Source: Davidsoniella eucalypti
Lineage: Eukaryota > Ascomycota > Sordariomycetes > Microascales > Ceratocystidaceae
Length of the DNA stretch: 64,000 nucleotides
Assembly (NCBI GenBank): GCA_004009845.1
Contig: RMBW01000039.1
Location: 124,001-188,000, forward strand
Direction: 5' to 3'
A program made the position numbers and the translations under genes. Every line of letters starts with the position of its first letter. Positions within the stretch are counted from its first letter, which is position 1. Under the pieces are notes generated by a model. That model saw only the letters and a program-made list of their open reading frames with translations, was not told the origin of the DNA and did no database searches. Below, in pieces: positions 1 to 10,154 of the stretch.

Positions 1-1280
1 TATATATGTATGTAAGAACAGTAAAATTACAGAGCCTTTTTTTCGTAACTTTTGATAATAAGGCGAGGATTACCGATCCTTTTCTTTATTGTTACACTAT
101 GTTCCGGTGATATCCCCTACTACGATTTCTATCTAAACCCTCTCTATCTGCAGCCGTTGCTCTTAGTTTCTAGTACACGCTAGTTCTCGATGTTCCGGCG
201 GGCGTAACAGGACTTGGACTTGGATGGAATTGACCATTGGCGTTCTTGGCGCTTGATGTCAGTCTGATTGGGTCAAAGCTTCGATCGGTCAAGTGATCAG
301 GGCTAAGTATGTAGAAGTGAGAACATATCATGTAATGTACATACATGTAGTTTTTTTTTCTATAAGAACTTGGTTTATAGTGGTATCAATCGTATCAACA
401 ACATATATATATCTTGATTAGAAAATGACTACCAATTAGAACTAATTAATTTATACGCTAGTAAAGATCTGTCTATAGCATCGGGATATGCACGACGATC
501 GGTGAAGGATCATATCCTGAATTTCTCCGCCAGGTTGAGCAAGAATAGCTTCGATTCCGCTGAAAAAAAAACGGCGGATTGCGGGAAGGAGATTGGCCTG
601 TAGCGGAATTAACGAGAAGGAAACGGAGACCGCTTCTTTGGGTAAATTTCTTCTATATTGTGTGCTCTAATGTGAGGAACAAGCATGGCACTCTATCACG
701 AAGTACAAAAAAGCTACGAAGCCGTGTGAGCATTGAACAAGGACTATTATCTATATATCACTGTAAACTGGAATCGATGACATTTCCACCGAGCAATACG
801 CCAGGAAAAATTACTTGAAGACATACTGCTTAACAGCAGATGTAATGTGATAGGCGTCATGGCAATAAAAAGAGAAACACGGGACTAGGTATGAGCAGCA
901 AGGTGAGAACAAGACGTCGAGGAGAGAGATAGCCAGCCAGTATAAATTGTCGCAGATGAGAGTGAAAGACAGGAAAGACAACGAAAGGGAAACTAGACAT
1001 GAAACAGCGATAGAAGAGGAAGAACCGAGAATATGAACCAAAAATGAGTAGAAGTGACAAATAATGGAGAGAATGCGTGTGCAGTGGAAAATAAGCCCCG
1101 AAAAGATAAGAAAAGATCTTGGAACGTCGTGACATCAAACGTAGGAAAAGAAAAGTAAGATATGCTCCGACTAGAGCAAAAATATATGTGACTCCGAAAG
1201 CTGATATATCCGATCCTAGTGATAACAGAAAGCTATGTAGTGGCAGCTGAAGTAACAATACAAGCTAGCCATTTCCATCC
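1..1280. other. Non-coding, 3' side of velB
   Basis: No gene is supported here. The stretch is AT-rich at the left edge and becomes purine-rich on the plus strand from about 850 to 1250, which is the presumed 3' flank of the minus-strand velB gene. The open frames in it are short, overlap on both strands and match no family I recognise. Confidence 0.5.
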
Positions 1281-3040
1281 TTACTCGTAGTCGTCATCAT
1301 TGTTGTTCTTATCACCGCCACCTTCTTTGCGGATGGGGATCTTGATACCCTGGGTGGCAAAGCACTTGGATAGCGCTGTGCTTTCACACACACCGGGGAA
1401 CTTTTTGGCCGAGAATACGGTGAAAACGTCGCTAAAGCAGGATGCCAGGACAGGTACTGCCCCTTGGTTGACCGACATTGGGTTGGTGCTGTTGTCCGCG
1501 GCAATGTTGACCACAGTGAACTTGAGACTGTTTGATGATGATATGATTAAAAGCTGGTCTAGATATAACGGAGCAAGTTAAGAAGATGATGTGACTTACC
1601 GGAAACTGCCTTCTGTTCTTACACTAAGATCATGCAGAATGAACCAGACACCGACCTTGTCCTCGGTGTCAGTTAGACGCTGTGCGCTGACCACCGATTG
1701 GCCGACTAGGTTGCGTGTGAACATGCCCTGAGGACCAGACGAGCGCGTGATGGTGTTTTCAGGAGCTGGGGCACTGTAGTATGACATGTTTCCGCCAAGG
1801 ACGTTGGGCATCATAGAGCCTCTGTAGTCGTTAGGGTAGTAGGTGTTTGCGGGCGAATAGCCGTTGGGGATGTAGGCAGAGGGCTCTAAAAACACCGACG
1901 AGTTCTCTCGGGTCAGCTGTTGTCACTGTAACTAGGAGGCAATGAACTTACGGTTGTAAGATGACATGTTGTAGGAGTTCATGCCACCAAAAGCCATCTG
2001 GGGCATATAAGACCCTGGCCGCGCGGTGGACATCATGTTGGTGTAGGTTGGGGGCGCCGACTCCTGGATACTAGCATAAGATGCAGTAGTCGTTGACGAA
2101 ATGCTGGGATTCCCCGAGGAGTGGCGCACAATATCCAGTTCACGCAGGCCATCTTCAGACCACAATGAGACGTGGCACACGAAGCAGAGGTATGGAATAT
2201 CGCTGCGAGGAAGTCAGAGTGTTAGCTTTGAAAGTCTCCGAGGACTGACATGGCCAAGAATGGGGCAGCCGTACTTATCATTGGTGGGCTTGCCATCTTC
2301 GTCGTCAGTGACAATGAGGCGCACACATGGCGGTGGGGTTATCGGCCGGCGATCCTAAGCAGCAACAAGAATGTTAGTAGGCACTTCGCCACGGAGAGTA
2401 AGCGGACAGCTAGACGTACCTTGTCTCCAAAGCCGCACATACGGGCGCGCTTGGGTTGTTGCACAACACAGAGTCTGTTAGGGGAGAAAGAGCGATGTGT
2501 CAGTAACAAACCATCCACATCGTAGCAACTTCAGAAGATGCCATACTTGTACCTGCGGCCTTGATACACCTTAGTTAGCTCTGACAGTGGATGCGCAGGT
2601 GGCTGACCGCTCTGTATGAGCTGTTGCGACTGACCAGCGTGGGAGACCTGGTGTTGCTGCGGATGCTGCTGCTGCTGCTGCGAGTGCATAGGCGGGATCT
2701 GCGAATGGTGCGCCAGCTGCTGCGGGGCCTGGCCGAGGCCGCCGGGATGGCCATAGTCTCCGGTGCCATTGCCGGAGTCGTGCTGCTGGTGCTGTGGCGG
2801 CGGCAGCGAGGGTTGGTAGTGCGAGTGTTGCTGTTGTTGTTGCTGCTGCGATGATGCGCTGTGTGCCCCGCCCATGGGTGGCAGCTGCTGCATCGAGTGC
2901 ACAGACGGCGGCGGCGGCAGACGGGCATGGCTGTGGCTGCTGGTGGGCGGCGCGGCATGAGGATGCTGCGAATGGTGGCCTGGGTGGGTGCCGTAGGGGC
3001 TGCCGTGGACATCGCCAGGGCCTTCTCCGGGATTGTTCAT
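1281..3040 (-). CDS. velB: VelB-type velvet regulator
   Basis: Velvet-domain transcriptional regulator. In Aspergillus, VelB pairs with VeA-LaeA or VosA in the nucleus to couple development, spore maturation and secondary metabolism. I join six exons: 3040-2553, 2474-2420, 2354-2275, 2202-1952, 1885-1600 and 1527-1281 (468 aa, all phases consistent). Residues 1-150 are His/Pro/Gln-rich with several poly-Gln runs encoded by CAG/CTG repeats. The velvet domain is split, as is typical of VelB: the first half (about 150-230) carries VVQQPKRARMCGFGDKDRR and PITPPPCVRLIV. It is followed by a roughly 110-residue Ser/Tyr/Asn-rich insert, then the second half (about 345-455) with GMFTRNLVGQ, DTEDKVGVWF, HDLSVRTEGSFRLKF and FSAKKFPGV. 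The protein ends in an acidic tail. The ATG at 3040 was chosen because the frame extends upstream only through non-ATG codons. The intron 3 donor at 2274 was chosen because it alone keeps frame into the next exon. Identity is secure; the exact N-terminus is less so. Confidence 0.93.
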
Positions 3041-6000
3041 GGCGGCGATGATGGGATGGGACGGGGTCGAGAGCTTGGCGGAGTTGGGTTCAGACAAGGC
3101 TCGGTTTTGCTGTGGCGGGCAGTGGACAATGGGCGGATAGGCCGCTATGGAAGGCAGCGAGGAGGCTAAAGGCAAATACGGCTGGAAGCGCAGGTGGAAG
3201 GTTCGTGATCAGGCCATAAACAGAGGTCGTAGGCTTCGATTGAACAGCTGGATTAATCGTATTTCCACGGCCCGGCGAGGCAATAAAGGTTAAATCGAGT
3301 ATTTCGGACGCTGGTTGGCCGGCAAGCTGGAGAAAGAAAAAAATAGAAGGTGAGGTTGGGAAAGCTTAGAAGAAAGCTCGGGCACTTCTGCTTAGGACCC
3401 AGAAAATAAAATAAAAATATAAAAAAATATATAAAAAAAAAAGAGAGCTACAACCAGCCAATAACGAAATAAAACAAAGATGAAAAGGTAAACACAACTG
3501 AACGTATTTGTACGTACCATAAATAATGTGATTAAACCACAATTGAATGACGGCAGGTGCTAGGCGGGCTAGAAGCAAAGGACCACAGGGCAACTAACAG
3601 GGCAACTACCACGCGCTGCGGGCGGTGAGAGCTGGGGACTACAAAAGAGCGGTCGCCATACAAATCTATGAAGCTATTGAAATATAAAAATGGCAGAATC
3701 AATCGACCGGACCTTTTTTGATCTTGTCTAAAGCGATATTGAACCAGTGTATAGTCTTCTGGGCAGATTTTTTTTATATCTCTTAAGCGCCGGACGATCG
3801 CGATTCAGTATATGGCAGAAAATCTCGTGGCCTAGGGTCGGAAGCTGCTGCGAGAAGCTTTGATACTGGATCTTAGATGATTGCCGAAAGGGATTGAGCG
3901 GATCCCAGACGAAGGTTGATTTGAACTCGTTGCTAGAGCTTCTTACTATGCTGAAAGACCCCGGCGGAAAACGATGAGAATGTTGGTCAAGCGAGCAGAA
4001 AAGCCAGCCGATTCCAGTTGATCTGCCCTGTGAACGAGCAAGTAAAATAGCAGTGCTTCTTAGCGCTAGTGGCAGTAGCTTGTTTTCTAGCAACACAACT
4101 GAAGCTTGTTTATTCTTCCTAATATTCTTCCCGACGGTATATCGAATCTTCGGTAATGGGATCGAGAGGCTAGTTCAGGCCTGGTCTGGGCTGAAGGCAG
4201 GGCAGGTCTCAACGGTCTATCATAATATATGCCGACACTAAAGCATTGCAAGTAGTGACAGCAGTCAACTCGAAAAGCTCGCTATCTGACTGTAGAAAAA
4301 AAAAACAAGTGATATTTAGTATCAACCTAAAGCTTTACGTTAACTACGCTCCAAGAACACGTTTTGTGAATTCAGTTTCCGCAAAACTCGGGCGTTGTCT
4401 TGTTCTTAAGAGTAACAACATCGGCCTCACAGGCATTTTACTAGGAGAACAGTTCAAAGACAAGGGAAACATTACCCTATAGGTCACGGATAACAAAATT
4501 ATTTATAGATAACTAGCCTACAAGTAAGGTTGTTTGTTTGTGTTCAACATTTTCAAGTGCCAACGTCATATACAGCTACAAGCATATCAACCGCATATGC
4601 ATACATGTAGTGATTGGTGATGAACTACATACATACAACTAGTAGCTTCCACTACGGATAAGACACACCCAAGCAAAAAGGATAGACTAATGTCTAAGAC
4701 TTTCGACTTGTGACTCTCTTTCTCCTCACCTCACGAAAGCGGATTTATGATGGGGTACGCCTGATACCCAGTAGAAAACTTGTAAGTTATCTGATACCAC
4801 CAGTCAACGCTCATTTAATTAGCTATTCGAACGGTACCGGTTACGTTCGACGAGAACCTCCCCTCGCGTATCATAGCTCGGGGGAGGGGACTGGTCTTAA
4901 TAACAGGCACGCAATGCGTTGAAAGCAACATTGCATAACGGGCTAGAGATGATACTCTATACCAACTCTAAGTTGACACTCTGAAATGCCACTCTCCACT
5001 ACAACTTACTTATGCGGCTTCGAAAGATACTACGGCCGTAGAATGCTACGATAGCCGCAGCGATAGCGTAGCGCCTATTCCCTATTCTGTCATTTTTTAC
5101 CCTTTTTTATGCTCATTAATCATATGGAGCTATGGAGCTATGGAGCTATGAAGGTGTTCTATTCTATCCTAATGTAGCCATACGCAGCTAGAGTTGCATA
5201 TATGTCTGCATTCAGGATTTCTCTTCCCCGACGAAACGACGAATGTCTACCACTACAGCGCGCAAACCTACCTACGAACACACACTAGGGTCCCCTTTGG
5301 AGTCGTTGTCTCCCTCAGTTGTAGTGAGTGATGCTTAGCTTCTGGCCGTTTTTGTTGGTGGACAGGCGAGAACACAGCAGAAACGACATATTAATGGCAC
5401 AACAAAAATACAGCGTGGTATCAAAGGGCTGGCGTGGTAGTATGTTTATGTCGTCCGCGTTTATATTTCATGGTCTTTTTAGGAGACGGATGCCCAAGAC
5501 ATGGGCTCGCAGCCGACGGACTCTTTTTTTCTTCCTTTTTTTTCCCTTTAACTACATAGCTATTGAATTTATTTTAGTCAGCTTATGAAAGAAAGCATGC
5601 CAGTCCAGTAAGCTTATTAGTATAACCCCAATATTATATTTAATCCGAGTAGAAAGTAATACTTTGACAAGGCTTGTTTCGATCTAACATCTTGTCTTCT
5701 CAAGTCCTCACTATTTGTTTCTTTCCTCACTCTTTTTGTTTTCCTTTCTCACTTCACTTCACTCTCATACTTCCTCTTTCTTGATATCTCTATCTCTCTT
5801 TCCTTCTCCCAGCCCAGCCCCTGAACCGCTTTCTTGCACTTTTGTTTCCTGTGCAGTCTTTTGCAAATATCGGCCTACGCTACTAAATCTAGCCACTAGC
5901 CAAAGTAGGAGTCGGGATTCACATGAACCATGGTTTACTCCCGCACCAACAATTTTACCAGCCAACCCCCAGGTCAAAGTCTTCCCTTTTCACGATCCCT

Positions 6001-9000
6001 GTTAAGACGTATATAACCCTAATGCATCATAAAGTCAAGCTGTCTACTATTTTGTCCCAAGTTTGACTCCCAATAAGGTTCAATGCCAGACGCCTAACCA
6101 GCCAAGTTCCAACCACCTTGGTGCTTTTACAACCAGCACCAATGGAACGGTAAATATATGTATGGAAATATGTCTTGTTTCCATTATAAGCAAAAACGGC
6201 AAGTCCAACATGTGGTATTCCTCAACGTGGCTTGTTGAAATTTTGCAAGTAGGGAAAACAAACTCTAGTTCTGTGGCAACCTTGCACATTGAATACTTTT
6301 CATACAACTTGCAAACAGCATGAGCATCACTAGGGTTTGGTCATGAGAGACTCGTGTGGCTATATATTGGTAGAAGCAAACAATGCTATAAATTATGTCT
6401 CTTCTGGGCCTCCCGAAAACACCCTCATGCATGATAAGTGAGTACACGCACATATATACAGTACGCAATGAGTATGTACACATATAGATATGTACATATC
6501 ATATGCTATTTGTACGAGCTGTGTGTTGGCTGTATACGGCAACATCCTTATCTCTCCTCCACTATACATATGTACACACATGAGGTAAAGCGTCGTATCA
6601 GCGAGCTGTTTTCCGTCTCGCAAGAAGTACCATCCTCGGCTCGGCTTATGGGGATGCTCGAGGTTGCCCCCCATATTACACGCGGCCTGCAATGCCTTGT
6701 TGGCAGTCTTGCCAAATCTGACCTCAGTGCCTCTTTTCTAATACATCACTTTGCTTAAATCTCACGACCCAGTGCTGATATCCTCTTTCTCCCCGCCCGA
6801 AGTTACAGCCGGCGGTCTCTCTTATTTGCCTCTCACCCTTTAATTTCTTGTGATTATCTATCTCGCTTCTACAAATAGATTGTGCACAATGATATATCCA
6901 CACGTGTTGGCTCCACCTTGCATATTATTGCGGTTAGTAAGCTGTGAGATGCCCGAGGGATTCCGATCATGTACAAATGTACAGTCTTTTGTTGGCTCAT
7001 ATGACACGTCATAATGCGGTACGGTTGGAACATACATATCCAGATATAAGCCCACACAATGTTTGCATTTGTATTCGTATAGATATGGTGATAGTGGCAT
7101 ACTAGCATCCCCCCTTCTATCAGAGAAGAAAGAACATTCGAAACTGAAGATATGTAACTAAGTCGCACAGATATACTAGGCTAGTGTACAGAATTTAGAG
7201 CCGGTTCCAACAGTCTCTAGCGAATGCTTCATGGAAGCAACGTACAGATACAATTTAGCTGTACTATAAAAATTTCCGGATACTACTTTCTAGTGTAACT
7301 GTGCCGTTTAGTTACTCAGCTGTGACTGTCGCAAGATAAAGCCCTTCACTATGCCCTATTTTTTTTTGTGGAATCAAGCGCTTTACCAAAAAGAGAATAA
7401 AAGACCGCCCCAGACGGCCTAAAGTCTTAGACCCCGCATCAACGCCACCATGTGCATTCAGGATTCGGAATGCCGCATGTTAACGTAATAGCTGACTCTA
7501 TGTCCGACCCGGACACACTATGATATGTGTATATGGAATTTTCCTAGCTCGTCTCTAATATTATTGGTAGGTCATTGCGAGAGATCATGGAAAGGCTTTC
7601 CTCCTCTAGTGTTTCAATATGTACAGTTTTAGATTAGCTACAGGTAGTGAGAGGCAATGGTTGTACGTACCAAAAACACTATGTGTTCTAACGGATAATT
7701 TTAGTACAGAAGACCTAAAGAATCAGCATTATGACCTAGGTTGTAGAATACATGTAGAATTTCTCGAATAAAGTCTAGTTAGTCAGATTTGTAGACGAAC
7801 ACATAATCTCTAAAATCTATAGAAGACATTATAACAGCCATAATAGATGATTAGCCGAATAGCCAATCGTAGTCATAGGTAGCTTCAAATTGTACTCTTA
7901 AAAGTCACAAACCTTCTCGTCAAAAAACCACAATGCAACAGCAACGTGAAACCAACGAAAGACAATAAACGCTAACTAAAAGAGCTAGATAACACAATAT
8001 ATAGCTACATATTGATTAGTGAGCACATTCCTTTCGGTAGTACATCACGAACAATCCACCCGCCTAATGCAAATATCGCCTGTTGTCTTGCTTATCATCG
8101 TAAGCTATGAAAAAACTTCGGCTACTATTCATTCAACACGTTCTAGTACACGAGGGTTTTATCAGATTGGTGAAACATAGAGCCATATTTAACTTGCAAA
8201 TGCTAATGGTAATATATCAGCTAGTTGCACAAGTCGGCTATCTCAAACCAAACTAATAATCTATGACGAGGTATCTCATCCTTTACTATCATATGGTAGT
8301 AACTTTTGAAATCTCGTAATAAATTATGTATAGCTTTTGTTTTGATACCAGTAACGATGAGTAGGTAATAGTCACTTTAGTTATCATCTTTTGAGATGTA
8401 CGGCGTCTTCTATATTTATAGATACCAAGGAATACTATTATTTGACCATGAGCACCCCGTGTAACAATGATAGGTCGATATAGATATCAAGTCTTGATTT
8501 CATATAGGTTTTTAGAAGGAAGCTTTGTAAACAAAACTGAAATTAGTATTCAACAATAGTTATAGGAAAAGTATCTTATATAAAGTAGTTGAATCTTGAG
8601 AAATGTTTATGCATCCTGTATTTATATCCACTATTTTGATGCAGTATTAATTTCTACTTAGGAAGAACAAAAATAGGCCACTTTAATCTATATTATGACT
8701 TTGTTCGTCTCTAGTTCGGGACAGATCGCAAGATATCGAACAATGAGTCTCTATAAATAAAATACTTTAGTGGCAATTATAACTTACTAGAACACAATCT
8801 TCAATTGACATGGACCATCCCTTCTAAAGAGTCAGTTTAGTACTTACTTCGTGCTTGGATAGGTAGATAAACAATTTACAAAGTGTATATATCTGATCGT
8901 GTCTTCGGTATGTGATTTCTGTGACTTCAGATCGCATGACACGGCTGAAAATGTAAAGATAGTATAGTTACATATATATGTCAACCAGATAAATTATGTT

Positions 9001-9241
9001 CTCACTTAGCTGTTCATAGTTGGTTTTTTGTGTAGTGAAATGTATATAACTTACAAATGACACACTATATCTAAAATCTTCGACATTGACTCCGTTTAGC
9101 CAACACCCCAACATAAATCAATATCATAACGTCACCATCATAGCAGTATCAAACAACCATACCATAGCTATCTATCTATGAACACCAAAAAGATGACATT
9201 CCAGCCATAGAAGATCAAAAAGTGAGGTTCATTCTACAAAC
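3041..9241. other. Gene-poor AT-rich stretch
   Basis: The first 500 bases are probably the velB 5' leader and promoter. The remaining six kilobases show no convincing gene on either strand: open frames are short, begin mostly at non-ATG codons and have no recognisable motifs. Holdings worth naming are a short octamer repeat at 5123-5150, a pyrimidine-rich plus-strand stretch around 5690-5830, and a GC-rich hairpin-forming segment around 4855-4890. The AT-rich character could reflect old mutated transposons, but I could not identify any. Confidence 0.5.
5123..5150 (+). repeat. Tandem octamer TATGGAGC, about 3.5 copies
   Basis: Three perfect copies of TATGGAGC followed by TATG, then AAGG. A closely related block occurs 46 kb away at 51706-51727, where it follows a long T run, so this looks like part of a dispersed repeat rather than a chance microsatellite. 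Confidence 0.7.
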
Positions 9242-9245
9242 AAAA
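9242..9245 (-). terminator. RNA polymerase III T-run terminator
   Basis: On the minus strand a TTTT run lies about 8 bases past the discriminator base of the tRNA-Leu gene, the usual position of a Pol III terminator. The run is at the short end for a fungal terminator. Confidence 0.55.
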
Positions 9246-9253
9246 TGAAATAT

Positions 9254-9359
9254 TGACAAGAACGAGATTCGAACTCGCGCGGATTGCTCCACTGCGAAGG
9301 TTGTCTAGAAGAGTAGATAAACCTGAACACAGCGCCTTAGACCGCTCGGCCATCTTGCC
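9254..9359 (-). tRNA. tRNA-Leu (anticodon CAG), with intron
   Basis: Class II tRNA decoding CUG as leucine. The acceptor arms GGCAAGA and TCTTGTC pair over seven positions and are followed by discriminator A. The D-arm/A-box is TGGCCGAGCGG and the T-arm/B-box is GAGTTCGAATC. The anticodon stem CTGTG pairs with CGCAG, with loop anticodon CAG (9323-9325) followed by G37. A long variable arm (GGA/TCC stem) fits Leu. An intron of about 24 nt (about 9298-9321) sits one base 3' of the anticodon; its exact ends are ambiguous by a few bases. The gene's 5' end abuts a 14-bp direct repeat belonging to an inserted element. Confidence 0.93.
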
Positions 9360-9372
9360 TTTCGCATATTGG

Positions 9373-9373
<1 letters not shown>
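9360..9373. repeat. Target-site duplication copy 1 (14 bp)
   Basis: TTTCGCATATTGGT, repeated exactly at 10141-10154. This copy lies directly between the 5' end of the tRNA-Leu gene and the (GTT)14 tail of the insert. Confidence 0.75.

Positions 9374-9415
<42 letters not shown>
9374..9415 (+). repeat. (GTT)14 microsatellite
   Basis: Fourteen uninterrupted GTT units, read as AAC on the minus strand. Its place between the insert body and a target duplication suggests it is the 3' tail of the retroposon rather than an independent microsatellite. Confidence 0.9.
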
Positions 9416-10140
9416 ATATTTATTCTCTTCCTAAACTATTACGAGTGGATTTTCGAGTCCGGTCGTGCCGATTTTTCTGTCTCCGGTATATCTTATCCAC
9501 TTCCACCCGTATCCTAGTCCGGGTCCGGACTACCCTCCCGGGCTCCATAGGACGCCTTCATGGATACCCCCTGTAACTTCAAAACATCCTCAAACCATTC
9601 CCCATAAAAAAGACCCACATCATCCAAGCCCTAAGTGGGGCTACCATCCACGTAATCAGGTGACCGCACCATCCGACGCGCCTCCAAGAGGCTGGTGATC
9701 GAGTGTCGAGAGAAGAAAAAATTGGCGTAGTCGAGTCGGGTGCGATGGTAGAGGCACAGCGACAAGACTCCCGCGCCGCGGGTTGGGCTTCCGGAACCTT
9801 CAGAAAATAGGTTGCCCTTCGAGTATGAGTGTGTCTCCCTGAGCTTTGTAGCGTGTAGTGACTCGGGAGACCAGCGATCGCGTGAGTGTGGCGAAAAGGG
9901 GGGGCGATTGTTGGTGAGAACATCCCTCGAGAGAGGAAAAAGTCGGGCTCAAGGCCTCATACTCGATGCATCAATAAAGACAAGCGTCTAAAAAGATAAA
10001 AAGAATGGACAGCAGCATCGGGAATATGTGCTGGTCGCTCTTGAAAACCCACGACGAAGGGGAAAAATTCGTCTTTGGACAAAGGGGGAGGTAACTTGAA
10101 CTCAAAGGTACCCCCCCGAGGGTTGTAGGAGGGAAGGTTG
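9374..10140 (-). mobile_element. Retroposon-like insert with (AAC)14 tail
   Basis: A 767-bp GC-rich block flanked by identical 14-bp direct repeats and ending, on the minus strand, in fourteen AAC units. Direct repeats plus a simple-sequence 3' tail are the hallmark of target-primed insertion by a LINE machinery, either as a 5'-truncated LINE or a SINE-like passenger. On the minus strand the 5' part is open for 62 codons (10148-9957) and reads like a protein (for example GGTFEFKLPPPLSKDEFFPF). Its ATG, however, falls inside the target duplication, so it is not the element's own start. Further open stretches in other frames follow (to about 9660), compatible with a decayed or 3'-terminal coding segment. 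No reverse transcriptase motif is visible, and the family is unknown. Confidence 0.6.
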
Positions 10141-10154
10141 TTTCGCATATTGGT
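10141..10154. repeat. Target-site duplication copy 2 (14 bp)
   Basis: Exact repeat of 9360-9373. Beyond it, on the minus strand, comes a TATATATA stretch (about 10175-10182) that would have lain roughly 40 bases upstream of the tRNA gene before the insertion, a plausible original tRNA 5' flank. Confidence 0.75.

Noticed and set aside
9957..10148. 63-codon minus-strand frame as an independent gene
   Set aside because: Its ATG lies inside the 14-bp target duplication, so the start is accidental. The frame is better treated as part of the inserted element.
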